A stretch of 64,000 nt of DNA from Corbicula japonica (lineage: Eukaryota > Mollusca > Bivalvia > Venerida > Cyrenidae). Of the stretch, positions 12,082 through 23,426 are shown in pieces. Both the position numbers and the translations under genes were made by a program. Location of the stretch: NCBI GenBank assembly GCA_038501625.1, contig JAZAYU010000009.1, positions 2,976,001 through 3,040,000 on the forward strand, given 5' to 3'. How positions within the stretch are numbered: position 1 is the first letter of the stretch; the number at the start of each line of letters is the position of its first letter. The notes under the pieces are model-generated. The model had not been told where the DNA came from. It saw only the letters and a list, made by a program, of their open reading frames with translations, and made no database searches.

Positions 12082-12200
12082 TGGGCCCAAGATAATAAAA
12101 CAAAGATTAGAGACCAGTCTCAAATCAGCTGTCATTTCAGCCAATTGATGCTTGAAATCTGAGAATGATTTCCAGATTAAGTTTAATGATCTTAGTCCAG
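12082..12200. repeat. palindromic foldback element, copy 3
   Basis: Starts TGGGCCCAAGATAATAAAA and ends TTAATGATCTTAGTCCAG. It has arms with GAGACCAGTCTCAAATC and the partner, and a shortened centre relative to the 146-150-bp copies. It lies about 300 bases downstream of TLR copy 1. Confidence 0.75.
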
Positions 12201-13964
12201 GTGACCAATACGTAAACAGCGCATTAGATTTAAATAGTAATTTGTAATTGATAATATCTAACAACTTCTTTTCAAGAAATTTTTAAACAAGTATGTATGT
12301 AGTGATTGCAAAAGTGTGTTGTTTTTTCTTTTGTCAGTGATATTTCAGTTACTCTTTTCACCTCTTCCACAAATAATATACATCTATGCGAAACAGTACT
12401 TGGATTAGTGTATTATTATGTTATAATGTACTGCTTGACTTGTAAAACGCGAGAAGCAATGGGCATAAAAAAGATAATATATATTCGATCCATAAATATA
12501 CAATAATATCTGCAAACTTAAATAAAAGAACATGAACAAAATGCTCTTTTTTGTATCTGGTTATTTATCATAGACAAGGTCGGTAAGAGATGTCTTTTGA
12601 AAAATACTATGATTATTCTAAAACCATTTCAAACATGTTTTATCCAACAAAACACTTATATGCACTTGCAAATTAATCTAACTCTAAGAAAATGGTTAAT
12701 TTACTTCGAAGAAAAATTTCCAGTTTTTAATCTACAGTCGAAAATGTATGTCACGGTATAGCGCTTTTGACGTAACCAGAACAATTCCACACAGAGATTT
12801 TCACTAAATACTCAGTCAATACGAGTGATGCCGTGACAACCACCTACAAGCAAATTATATGGAATACTTCTACAAATTCCACCGATCATCTTACTTTTAT
12901 TCAAGTGTAACCGATGCTAACATCGAATTTTCATGATTTTTTACTGTCAACTGCTACATCTTGCAATGTTTATTGACTTCGGATACCTTTTCGTAGATTC
13001 GTTGAAGTACGTCGGCGAAATCAATATGAGTTCCCGTATATACTTGAAATCTGAAGCTACGTATTACGTTTTTTTGACAATGACTATGCATTTAATGATA
13101 ACGAACACAGTTGAAATGTGAAAAAAGATTTGAAACCGGTAAAACTTTATAAGTTTTATTTCAAAACTTAAATAGTTTACGTTTACTTAATCTGAAATTG
13201 GTGCCGCAGTTGGGATCCGACGAAGAGACCTTTGAAGTCACGCAACTTCTAGAATGTAATGGAAGTTGAAGCAGTTTGACAATAACAAAAATTGAAAAAT
13301 CTGCCGTAGCGTCGATATCATTCATTTAAAAAACGAGATGTCGGTGGATTTTATGCTAGTCTTGCATATTATTTGCTTGTTGGTGGTTGTCATTCACAGT
13401 ATGGGAGGGGATGGAAGATAGGATGGGTAGGCATCTAATGGGACGAAATATGATGCGACAAAATAAGATACAGTATTTAAACGCAGAGTTGTATTGTGAT
13501 TTATTTCGAGTTTTCAAATGTTCTTGATTATTGGGATTTTACTTCCAAAGGCATATGTGCCGAAATTAAAAACTTATAAAATTAAGGTTCAATCAAATCA
13601 ACACTAGATTGGTGACATAGCATGTTAATGATATATTTTAGTATAATAACAAATATCCATCGGCGCTTCAACATCTTCTTATTTGAAAATGACGAAACTG
13701 CACACTAACTTGAGGATGAACATGTTTGTTTTATTACTAGCAAAACATTGTTTATAAATCATTACTGCAACAAGATTTTTCTCAGCCAGTCTCTTTTGGA
13801 GATTTGATATACAAACTACAGATAATAAAAGATAGTATTAATTAATTTTTCCTTGTTATTCATTAAACCATCAGTAAACTCAAAAAGGATGTTTACCGGC
13901 ATGAAATATAGCGCTCTGCTTGTTGATTAACCTGTTTACAGTTGATCGTTATGCTAACCACTGT

Positions 13965-14285
13965 GTTTGCATGACTTTGTTATGAAGGTGTATTTGAAAA
14001 TCTTGTAAAAGAATCTAGAATCTCGATATGTTTCTTTATTCCTGTGATTGTGTTCTTGCTGTTTTTATTCCAGGAGCTCTTGCCACAGTAAGGTCAATGA
14101 GTACCCACCTTTGTGCCAGACAATGCTATATATAAGCTTCTTATATTTTTGTGTGATTTTTCATGCACAAAGAGAACTTGTACTTGTTTGTTCATAAAAG
14201 AACCTGTGTACCCTTGAACCCCCTGTCGCAAATTGTTTTGTCGTAGATAGTTCCTAGGCGGTAACCCCTCAGGTTCTCAATGTCA
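13965..14285 (+). repeat. dispersed repeat, copy A
   Basis: It shares an ordered series of motifs with 27019-27360 (same strand) and 50640-50900 (opposite strand): GAAAATCTTGTAAAAGAA, AAGGTCA, TTGTACTTGTTTGTTCA and GGCGGTAACCCCT. It is non-coding; possibly an old SINE or MITE family. Confidence 0.55.
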
Positions 14286-15604
14286 TTTGTTTTGTTTTGT
14301 TTTCATTTGAGATTAAAGCTGCATATGATGTTTTGCAAATTAACATTGATACATTTTTAAAGGGAATATCAATTAACAATGTTACTATGCAGAGCCAGAC
14401 ACGATATATATATCAATCACACTACTTGTTTACTCCTGTCACAGTGTGGAACAACCATTTTACAGTGCTGACTGAAAGAGTTCAAAGAAACCAGAATGTA
14501 TATGTACATCATGATGGACACATTATCATTAAAAGAAAAAGTCACATAATGTCATTTGGGAGACTATTCCATATCAGAGTCCGCCTTAAAACATGTATTG
14601 TTTTGATCCGCTCCTCTGGACTTGGGTTTGTTCAGTTGTCACTGGCCAGTTTGTAAATTTTTCTACAACAATGATTCTGCATATGATTCCAACTGTGTGC
14701 TTGTAATTCATTAACTTAAAATCAATTAAGGTGCTTTTCTGAGAACTGCATGTTTGCAATTCATTTATCTCCTCTTCCTTTTTTTTAAATAAAACGATAT
14801 AATTACTGGTGGTATGACTTTCGTATTTCATGTTGGTTCCACCACTGCTGACTGCACCAAGTATTATGTTTTGTAATTGTGAACAATTGGTTTGTTGAGT
14901 GCTACTTGTACCAAATGGATCTGTAAATCCAGTCAACAAAGGCTCAAAGATAGGTTGAAAAGACAAATTCTTCAATAAGAACTCGAGGAAAGTGAACTAT
15001 ATCAATTAATTAAGTTGTTTTATTTGGAATATGCTTTTGCCGTACCTAGGCATAGCCTAATTAATATTATTGTGTGTTATTTCCATGACTTTATTAAGTA
15101 ATATTTCCTTTTATAATGCTGTATTCGGTAAAATAAATATATTTATTGTTTAAAGTCGCCACCATTATTGATTTATATGGGCGCTGCCATATTGAATTGC
15201 ATTAACCAATCGCGTTATCGGGATTCTGGACTACTGTGTTTATTCAATCAGAGAACGATATTCCGGACAATTGTCCAGAATCGTGCGCCAGGTTCCTTAA
15301 AAGTCTGAATTTTAACGCGGTTCTCAGACGCTAGCTTCCACGCTGTTAAGTCACATCACTTTGGTTCAGGTATATTCCCATTTTCCGTTTGTATCTGTCA
15401 CCAAAATCGGTTTTTTTATTCGTATTTAAGTAGATTATAGTGCGACATTAATTATTTAGGTTTATCGGACCATCGGTGGTCTGGCTTTTAAGGTCTTTTG
15501 ACTTTATTTGCCACTTCGGACTAAAAGGAATGTACGATTAAGGTATTCTTTACAAATACGGAAGGTACTTAGTCCGCTACACATTTTTATACGGTAGTGC
15601 GAGG

Positions 15605-15870
15605 AGACCGCGAGTGCGGTGAAGTCGCGACCTTTTAGTTAACTAGAATTCTTATTTGTGCTGTGAAGGCACAGTGCGGGGTTGGACCGCCAGTGCAGTG
15701 AAGGCGCGACCTTTTAGTTAACTAGAATTCTTATTTGTGCTGTGAAGGCACAGTGCGGGATTAGACCGCTAGTGCGTGTGAAGGCACACCTTCATTTATA
15801 ATCCTTATTTGCGCTGTGAAGGCACTTGGTAGCGGTGAAGGCACAATTTTTGATATCCCTTTTTGCGACG
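15605..15870 (+). repeat. 79-bp GC-rich tandem repeat with hairpin units
   Basis: About three and a half units with period 79 bases (GCGACCTTTTAG at 15627 and 15706). Each contains GTGCTGTGAAGGCAC, whose GTGC and GCAC ends can pair. The block follows a GC-richer stretch with CCAAT (15205-15360) and precedes a pyrimidine-rich tract, so it could be the 5' region of a transposon, an LTR or an untranslated leader. I cannot decide which. Confidence 0.65.
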
Positions 15871-16993
15871 TGTAGGCGCATTGTAGAGATCGTTTCTACC
15901 CGACCGCCGGATAGTTCACCCTTATTTACCCTCATTATTTAGCCCCGTCCCCTCTCCCCTTTCCCCCGTTGACAGATCCCTGTGCCCCTCCCCCCCCCCA
16001 TTTTCCCTTACCTCCCCCTTTAGTTTGTCCTCGTGTTATTTTGTGCATTTATCTTCTTTTGTCTATTCATATTTTGTGCATTTATCGTGTACTTGCATTA
16101 TATGAATAAATGTGGTTATCGTGTGGATTAAATGAATAATTAAAATTATATTTTATTGAAACTTATACATTAGTGTTCGTTTTCTAGTTGATAGGTTATA
16201 TTTACGCTACCAAATCGCTACCAAAATTATATATGGTCTAATCAGAGACAAGATTTGTCCGCCGGCATATTAACTTTCTTATAGCTTTCGCGTGAGTTTA
16301 ATAGTTGGGACGCCACAATAGGGAAAAGGTGTTTTCGGTGATATTTTTTGACATTTAAGTTGTTACTCTATTTCGAAAGAACTTACAATTATCTATTATT
16401 TCTTCATAAGTAATATGTGATTTTCTTACACATTTTTGACTAAATAATGTTACAATTATCCCGAAATGGATAATAAGCAATGTCGTCTGATCAACTTTAT
16501 GACGTCATTTCAAGGACGTCAGCTGTTCTGTGACGCATTCATGACAAAGACAAATAAGAACGACGTTGTTATTTGTTATTATTGTGACATGATAAATAAT
16601 AATGGACTCAAGTTTCAAATATGTTGCCTCTTACAACCTTCATTAAATTATTTCTGAACCGACACACATGACTGAATTCTCTTGTTCACTGATAGAGATA
16701 ATTATGATTATAAACAAAGAAAATTATCTGACATGTTTTGTCGCGACACCTTTATCGCTGACCTTACAAGATACCGTTTCCTCCTAATCACACAACAATA
16801 GAACCAATACGGACATGTTTGATGTTTAAAAACGAAATTCATGTAAAGTTAATTTTAAATATTGCGCTTTAAACGTTTTAACCGTTCATGAACAAACATT
16901 TTATTCGTCAGTTTTGAAAAAAAAATATTTTGAAAACAATGTGTAGAGAGACATTTCATATTTCCAATTCAGGTGTACAATTCTCCTGTTTAG

Positions 16994-17040
16994 TTTAGCT
17001 CCTACCATGTACTGACACGTTTTAAGTGTTTATGTAAAAT
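16994..17040 (+). promoter_or_regulatory. conserved upstream block of TLR copy 2
   Basis: Reads TTAGCTCCTACCATGTACTG then TTTTAAGTGTTTATGTAAAA, about 220 bases before ATG 17215. Compared with copy 3 there is about 100 bases of extra sequence between this block and the start codon. Confidence 0.4.
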
Positions 17041-17214
17041 AAGCGGATGCTATGAACCGTTGTCACTTATTTTTTTAAAACTTCTATATGATCATTAGAA
17101 AGGATAGCAGTGAAAACTTTATCATTTAAAAATAGTTTATTGTTTAATCATGGCGGTGAAATGTCAGAACTAACAATCTTAAGCACCGATATTAATTAAG
17201 AGTAAACGGATAAA

Positions 17215-19818
17215 ATGCATACTCTAAGCTTATTTATTCATGTTTGTTTTGCTCTTACAGTTTCAGTTTCAACACCATGTGGTCCATTAGGACTTTGCTC
17301 TTGTATTTTTCCAGATGAAATGAACTGTTGTTCTACTAATTCAACATTGGCGGAGATATGCTACAGCATAAAATATGGGACAAATAATTCTTCGATAGTT
17401 AAACTTAGAGCAGAGAAAAACAACTTTCCAAACATACGGGAAGAGGACCTCGATGGATGTGAACAGCTGGAGAGTTTATTCCTTGGTAAAAGTAACATCA
17501 GTTTTCATCATAACTGCACTTTCTGTGGTCTGAGCAACCTTCGGGTTTTAGATTTAAGCTTTAATAGTATTGATCTTAACAATAAAAATTTGGACATGAA
17601 GAGGCAATTTCCTACGTCCTTAAAAACACTTAAGCTGAACGGGAATTCAAATCAAGCAACCTTGCATTCGTTTGCTTTTCCGGATTTCTCGTACTTAAAT
17701 GAGTTGGTTGAATTGTACATCGACGGTTTACAAAATAGGACATTTCCCATTCAGTACAGAAATATGATTAATTTGAAAACATTAGTGATGACGGGACTTG
17801 AAGGTAACTGTGATCTTGTTGAGATTACCAATGAAACTTTCAGAATTTTAGTTCACGCCAGACATTTAAATTTGAGTGCATGCAATATTAGCAACGTGTA
17901 TGCTGGGGCATTTGAAAAACTGTTCGAATTAGAAGTTCTGGACTTGTCAGAAAACCTCAGAATGGGACTTGGTATGGTGAGAAACATTTCATATGGTCTT
18001 CAATTTACACAGATTAAATCACTAAACATCTCCAAAGTCCAAAACACGTTTGGGATTGCCAACCAGATACGCAAACGAGACATATGCTACCTTTGGAATA
18101 CTTCTATCACTGAGCTAGTAGTTAATAGTAACAGAATCGAACTGTTCGAAACAAACGTACCCATCCTTTTTCCAAAGAGTGTAAATGTGTTGCGTTTTGA
18201 GGATAACCACTTTACGTTTGGACCGTTTCTTTTGCAGCTTGGATGCATATCACAATTAATAGAATTCTATGGAAATAACCAGAATTCATTCCACTACCCA
18301 CTCTTGTTTGATCTCGAACCTGAAGAAGAACAACATGAAAAAAACATTCAAGGTGATGGATGCCCATTTATGACAACTGAATTTATGCGTAACATAAGCA
18401 AATCTAACAAGTATTGTCGTTTCTTCGAACCTGGACAAAGGATAAAAATTATCGGCAATTATCCTATGTTTCCAAAAAACTTAAAAAGTATCTTCTTTGC
18501 TTCAAGTGGCATGAAATACAGTGTGCCCTCTTTTGTAATAATTCCACTTGCCAATAGCATTGAATATCTCGATTTTTCTGAAAACATTTTACACGAGCTA
18601 AATGGTCCTGCAGGACCGTTTCCAAACGCAAAATACTTAGATTTATCGAAAAATTACTGCACTTTAATAGGTATGGAATTCTTTAACGGATTAATCAATC
18701 TGCAAACTTTACAATTACAACAGAATTTCCTGGGTTTGTTTTTTAACAATGAGAGGTATGAAAAACAAGTTTTTGACAAACTTGTGAACCTGAAAAGCCT
18801 TAATCTTTCCTCTAATATAATATCTTCTATTCCTCGGAGAACATTTTCTGCTATGACTGCTCTGGAGACTATTGATTTAAGTGTAAATAACATTGAAAAG
18901 TGGACAATAGAAGTTGAGACATTGGACAATCTCCTTCACTTGAATTTAAGTACAAACTTCTTCCAAACACTTCCAAACATGTTAATATTGAAGCTTGTAG
19001 AGAACTCAGCTCGTTTAAATCGTTCTTTTTCCATTAATTTGAGGAATAATATTTTAAAAATAAACTGTGATGAAAGGGAATTTCTTGAATTGATGGTAAA
19101 AAACAGGAAAGGCTTTTCTTTCTTTGAAGAATACAGCTTTCAAGATTCATCAAGTATACCTATTTCTGCTGCAGTTTTTGTTAAACAGGTAGAGGGTCTC
19201 GATAAAATCTGCAAGTCATATATTTTAGAAATTGTTTTAGGGTCAATTGGAGTGTCTGTCTTTTTGGGTATTATAATTGGTGGTTTTGTTTACAAAAATC
19301 GATGGAATATCAGATATCTAATGAGACTGACAAAGATTCGACATTTTGGTTACAAAAGACTACGGGATTACACAGAAAATGAAGACTACATCTACGACGC
19401 ATTTATTTCTTATGCAAACGAAAATTTACGATTTATTCTTGATCATATTGTCACTGGATTGGAAAATCGCGGAGTTCGTCTATGTCTTCATGACCGAGAT
19501 TTCCTTCCCGGAGACAATATAGCAGACAACATCATAAGAGCAATACGTAACAGTAAAACAACGGTGATTGTGTTATCACCAGATTTCCTGAAGAGTGAAT
19601 GGTGTCTCTACGAGTTTAATATGGCCAGAATGGAGAGCATTTATTCTCGAGCAGGATCAAATTGTTTGCTTGTTGTAATGTATGAAGACGTTTCCAACAA
19701 GGATGTGCCAACTGAAATGCTTGATTGGATTCGTTCAAACACGTTTTTAGAGTTCACAACAGAAGAAACTGGTTTAGAACTGTTTTGGGACAATTTATAT
19801 GAATCTTTGAATCGATAA
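17215..19818 (+). CDS. Toll-like receptor, intact copy 2 (867 aa, single coding exon)
   Basis: A type I membrane receptor expected to bind a microbial or host ligand through its leucine-rich repeats and signal through MyD88-type adaptors by its TIR domain. A signal peptide (about residues 1-19) is followed by a Cys-rich N-terminal cap (CGPLGLCSC), many LRRs (for example LRVLDLSFNSIDL, LNLSSNIISSIP, LETIDLSVNNI), a C-terminal cap with few cysteines (NCDEREF and ICKSY), a transmembrane helix at about 669-693 and a TIR domain from 727. Box 1 is YDAFISY, box 2 RDFLPGD, box 3 FW at 857-858. The single cysteine cluster fits a V-type/single-cluster TLR. The ATG at 17215 is chosen because the signal peptide follows at once. 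It is the only uninterrupted member of the array and carries many Asn-X-Ser/Thr glycosylation sites. Confidence 0.96.
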   Translation: MHTLSLFIHVCFALTVSVSTPCGPLGLCSCIFPDEMNCCSTNSTLAEICYSIKYGTNNSSIVKLRAEKNNFPNIREEDLDGCEQLESLFLGKSNISFHHNCTFCGLSNLRVLDLSFNSIDLNNKNLDMKRQFPTSLKTLKLNGNSNQATLHSFAFPDFSYLNELVELYIDGLQNRTFPIQYRNMINLKTLVMTGLEGNCDLVEITNETFRILVHARHLNLSACNISNVYAGAFEKLFELEVLDLSENLRMGLGMVRNISYGLQFTQIKSLNISKVQNTFGIANQIRKRDICYLWNTSITELVVNSNRIELFETNVPILFPKSVNVLRFEDNHFTFGPFLLQLGCISQLIEFYGNNQNSFHYPLLFDLEPEEEQHEKNIQGDGCPFMTTEFMRNISKSNKYCRFFEPGQRIKIIGNYPMFPKNLKSIFFASSGMKYSVPSFVIIPLANSIEYLDFSENILHELNGPAGPFPNAKYLDLSKNYCTLIGMEFFNGLINLQTLQLQQNFLGLFFNNERYEKQVFDKLVNLKSLNLSSNIISSIPRRTFSAMTALETIDLSVNNIEKWTIEVETLDNLLHLNLSTNFFQTLPNMLILKLVENSARLNRSFSINLRNNILKINCDEREFLELMVKNRKGFSFFEEYSFQDSSSIPISAAVFVKQVEGLDKICKSYILEIVLGSIGVSVFLGIIIGGFVYKNRWNIRYLMRLTKIRHFGYKRLRDYTENEDYIYDAFISYANENLRFILDHIVTGLENRGVRLCLHDRDFLPGDNIADNIIRAIRNSKTTVIVLSPDFLKSEWCLYEFNMARMESIYSRAGSNCLLVVMYEDVSNKDVPTEMLDWIRSNTFLEFTTEETGLELFWDNLYESLNR

Positions 19819-19995
19819 AACATTTTAAGCTATGAAGTATGAATAAATATGTCTATGTGCTTATGGTTAAATGTCAGGCGATTCTTCATATTTCCCCCAG
19901 TTGATAGCTTGTCATCGGCGCCCGATAAACATTTCTGGTTAAATGTTATGTCCCAGGAAAACGTCTCAATTTGCTATTTCCTCTTTAATATATAT

Positions 19996-20093
19996 TGGGA
20001 CGAAACGTCTCGGACGAACCGTCCCGGTAAAAATTCACATTTGGGACGAAAAGTCCCGGCACGAACAGTCATTGGCACGAATAGTCCCGTATA
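19996..20093 (+). repeat. GGGACGAA..GTCCCG short repeats
   Basis: Four to five tandem-like units of the form GGGACGAAAAGTCCCGG or GGCACGAATAGTCCCG. Each is a small hairpin with GGGAC and GTCCC arms. Probably a simple bivalve-type interspersed repeat; no function is shown. Confidence 0.55.
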
Positions 20094-22431
20094 ATTATAT
20101 CTTAGAAAACTACCATAACTACAGCTTTTAACACTTTTTTCACCACAATATCCCGGGTTTTATGCCTGAAACCATAGTTTTAGTCTGATTTTATCTTATT
20201 ATGACTATTTTTAATATAGATTGTAAGGTTAAAGTTTGCTTGCAAGTACATATACAATCTCCGCCTGAACATTCATACCATTTAGGTTACATCTTTGAAA
20301 TTGTATATTTTTGTTTGCCATTCTATTTCAGATTGGTTTGCGAAGAACCGTATCACTACTTGCATTTAAAACAACGTTTTTATCGTAGAATTAAGTTAAA
20401 TTTTCAAGTGTATGAAAGGTATGTTGTTAAGTTTCTTATTGAAATATAAAAAATATATCACCAAAAAGTTCTTAGAGAGAAATAAAATTTAAAATTTAAA
20501 ATGTTATGAAGTGTTTCTTTTTTATTCAATTGATATAATCTGACTTTAAAAAAAACAACATTTTTTAACATGTGATGAATGCCATGGTCTACATCTGCCG
20601 ACCTTGTACAAACCCCGTCTAAGGAATTATTCATGGTTCCTTTTAACAACAAGAAAGAAAGAAAGAAATATAATTTACAATCTGAAAATGACATTTCCGA
20701 GGGCGATTCCGTGGGCAATAATTTAAAAACAAGTTCTGATAAAGTTAGTACATATCTAAACAAATGTTATTTTGTTAACACATGCACGAGAAGTTTTCTA
20801 TGAAGTTAAAACACTAGTTTTATGTAAGTGTTCTGGCGAAGTTTAAAAGCTCCTTTTTGAAATTATGCCATAAAAAATACGTTTGCAGTGAGTAAGTACA
20901 TAAAATTGCCTAAATTTTTAAAGAATTCAGAGAATTGTTTTATGCATCTATGTATACTTTAAAACACAAAAACACCGATATATTTTTGCCCTATAACTAC
21001 ATTTGCTAACATAAAGAGAACTGCCTTCGTATTATAATGAGTTTTCTTTATGAGTCATAGCAACAACTTACTAAATGCAGCCAATAAATATATAAATTTA
21101 CATTTCGCTCTTTGCATTTTATTATTTTCCGCCACATAATAAAATAAACATATTATACAGTGAGTATTTTAAATTAAAACAAAATGTAAACGGTGAAGCT
21201 ACTGTTTGGACGTGCGACTAAGCCTCCTATATGGTCCGTCGGAATGCTTCCTCGGCGAAAGGTTGACATTTAAGGTCGTTTGCATGGTGTTGTCATGGGA
21301 TGCGTCAGGATATATTACAACCTTACACAACTAAACATTGCAAGTTTTGAAACATTATTTTGAACTGGTAATTAAAAACCTTATTATAAATAAATGAAGT
21401 TCATAGCATTGAAACTGAACATGTAACTGGAATGCACTTTTTGCTTAATTGTTTTTTCTGTCTGTTATAAAAGAATCAAGTATACAAAATATGCGTATTT
21501 CATACATATCGGTTTAAAAATGTTATGTTACCTTCTCATGATATAACACACATGTCTACGAATACACATATTTGTTGTACTTGTTTGACACTGCAGAAAC
21601 TTCAAACTTACAAATATTAAGTAATCCTTTTCAGGATTCCCGTTATTCACCATTGTCTAGTATCAATAATAAAACATTTATTTCTGAAAATAATTCCCGG
21701 GATGTTGTCATTATTAAGTAGTATATAATCTCAGTTTCAGGAACCATTGATTGACATAGTAAAAGGCATCAACAGACAATGGTGGCTTTTTCCCTATTGT
21801 TACTTTCGAGTATCATTAAGAAGCTTCTCACTATTGTGTTGTCATTAGAACATTTATTCCAGGTCAAAGTTTATTTCAATCATAACCATCTTGAGTTGGG
21901 TGTGTTAGCTGTGACATAGAGTTTGTATAATAGTTTCTCAAGACAATGATTTTAATTCAGAAATAAAACAATTATTTAAATGCAATAAAAATTCACTTAA
22001 TTTACATCGGATTCCCGTGTGAAAATACTTGAAATCATCGGTTAGCATTATTTTCATATACTTAAGTAGTTTCCAAACCATTTTCAATTAAAAAATGATG
22101 AGAAAGTTTCTTTTAAATTGGATTTTTGAAATGTTTGGCTTATTGAACCGGAGTCCATAAGGATAAGACTAACTTAATTTAAATATTAAAGAATATAAGA
22201 GGACAAATAACTTTCAATGTTGTAAATAAGAGTGTTTATAGGAATAGGGGAGAGTTTATAGTGAATGTAAAATATAATCCCTGAGACGTTTTACAGTCAC
22301 AACACAGCACTAACAAACTAACGTGATTAAAAATTGTGAAATATGCATAACAGAACAAACACGTTCAGAAATCACAGTGCCACACCAGCCAAAAGCACAG
22401 AGGAAAAGAGGTCATCGATTTATTATATGAT

Positions 22432-22551
22432 CCGGCCCCAAGATCATAAAACTAAGTTTTGAGATCAGTCTCAAATCTCAAGGATTTGATTGGCTGCAAT
22501 GGCGACTGGTCGCCATTTCAGCCAGTCAGATGCTTGAGATTTGAGACTATT
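22432..22551. repeat. palindromic foldback element, copy 4 (right end lost)
   Basis: Starts CCGGCCCCAAGATCATAAAA. The central palindrome with GGCGACTGGTCGCC is intact, but the right arm stops after GATTTGAGACTA, so the outer terminus is missing. Confidence 0.75.
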
Positions 22552-22854
22552 CTTTGTTATGAAATTATATTAAATTCTGAAAATAATCATATAATCATAA
22601 TAATCATAATAAAACAGATTTAAATAGGAAATTAAATGAGATTACATTTTTCCTATCTGTTTACAACCTTTGTGTAATATGCCCATTTCCCTAAAAATAG
22701 TGCGCTTCCCACTCAGACACTTTGGTCACTAAAATATTAAAGCACAAGAACGAACACGTTAACCCACGTTTTTCCTGAAAAATTGCATTCAGCATACTTT
22801 TTTCTACAAAACATGAGAAAAAGAAAAAAACTGTGAAAGGGAAATAAAAGGTAG

Positions 22855-23115
22855 CAATCTAGGCGGTGTTGACAGTAAAATGCATATCCATTACTACCCA
22901 TGAACAGTGCCTAAGGTTATAAAACTGAGCATGGAAACCAGTCTCAAATCTCAAGCATCTGATTGGCTGAAATGGCGACCAGTCGCCATTTCAGCCAATC
23001 AGATGCTTGAGATTTGAGACTGGTTTCCAAACTCAGTTTTATAACCTTGGGACCAGGCTCAATCCAACCGAGCCTGCAATATTTTGACATTGTCGTTTTC
23101 GGTGCTTTCAAAGTT
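22855..23115 (-). repeat. inverted copy of the 655-bp repeat family, split by a palindromic element
   Basis: Left part GGCGGTGTTGACAGTAAAATG up to CCATGAACAG, right part CAGGCTCAATCCAACCGAGC to the CTTTCAAAGTT end. Together they give the reverse complement of the start of the unit at 37025. The gap is exactly palindromic copy 5. Confidence 0.7.
22908..23053. repeat. palindromic foldback element, copy 5 (best preserved)
   Basis: A 146-bp near-perfect palindrome. The left arm reads TAAGGTTATAAAACTGAGCA, the centre is GGCGACCAGTCGCC, and the right arm ends TTTTATAACCTTGGGAC. It sits in a copy of another repeat and is bordered by CAG on both sides (22905-22907 and 23054-23056), which suggests a 3-bp target duplication. 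Confidence 0.85.
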
Positions 23116-23335
23116 CTTTTCCATCTATTAAATATTTATACAAACATATGTATCCTGATCAATGGCCTTCAAATTTTATCAAAGTTTAATTGAAACATTA
23201 AGTCGTTTGTTAGCTTTTGGCCGTTTACAAACCATGCGTTTGGTTTGTGAGTTTTACAATGTATTGAAGAATGATGTGTTAAGTGATAATGGCCTTTTAG
23301 TATTTTCCCAATTAGATGCATAAATTATCTGTTCG

Positions 23336-23384
23336 GTTTAGCTCTTACCATCGTGTGACGTGTATTAAATGTTTAATGTAAAAC
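23336..23384 (+). promoter_or_regulatory. conserved upstream block of TLR copy 3
   Basis: Reads GGTTTAGCTCTTACCATCGT then TTAAATGTTTAATGTAAAAC, only about 90 bases before ATG 23427. Counterpart of the blocks at 9418 and 16994. Confidence 0.4.
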
Positions 23385-23426
23385 AATCGAATGAAATGAT
23401 CCGTTAGTTTTTTTAAATAAATAAAA

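Larger units (their letters stand above)
11768..17214. other. intergenic region between TLR copies 1 and 2
   Basis: No convincing gene. It contains palindromic copy 3 (12082-12200), a dispersed repeat (13965-14285), a GC-richer block with a tandem repeat (15605-15870), a pyrimidine-rich tract with a C-run (about 15945-16020), and the TLR upstream block near 16994. The two open frames at 14297-14975, on opposite strands, show no domain. Confidence 0.5.
19819..23426. other. intergenic region between TLR copies 2 and 3
   Basis: No gene seen. It holds GGGAC/GTCCC hairpin words (19996-20093), AT-rich sequence, two palindromic elements (22432-22551 and 22908-23053), the second inserted in a copy of the 655-bp repeat family, and the TLR upstream block near 23336. 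Confidence 0.5.

Noticed and set aside
14297..14975. Open frames of 119 aa (+) and 129 aa (-) overlapping between TLR copies 1 and 2
   Set aside because: No domain, signal, splice context or paralogue, and the two contradict each other on opposite strands. Length is within chance for this composition.
15060..16330. Annotating this block as a solo LTR ending GGGACGCCACA
   Set aside because: No matching left end or target duplication could be found, so it is reported only as an unexplained block.
18654..18929. Antisense frames inside each TLR copy (also at 10603 and 24868)
   Set aside because: They recur only because the sense LRR sequence recurs; they are shadows of the receptor reading frame.
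20579..20803. 74-aa frame rich in Lys and Ser
   Set aside because: No homology recognised, no splice context, and an antisense frame overlaps it; treated as chance.
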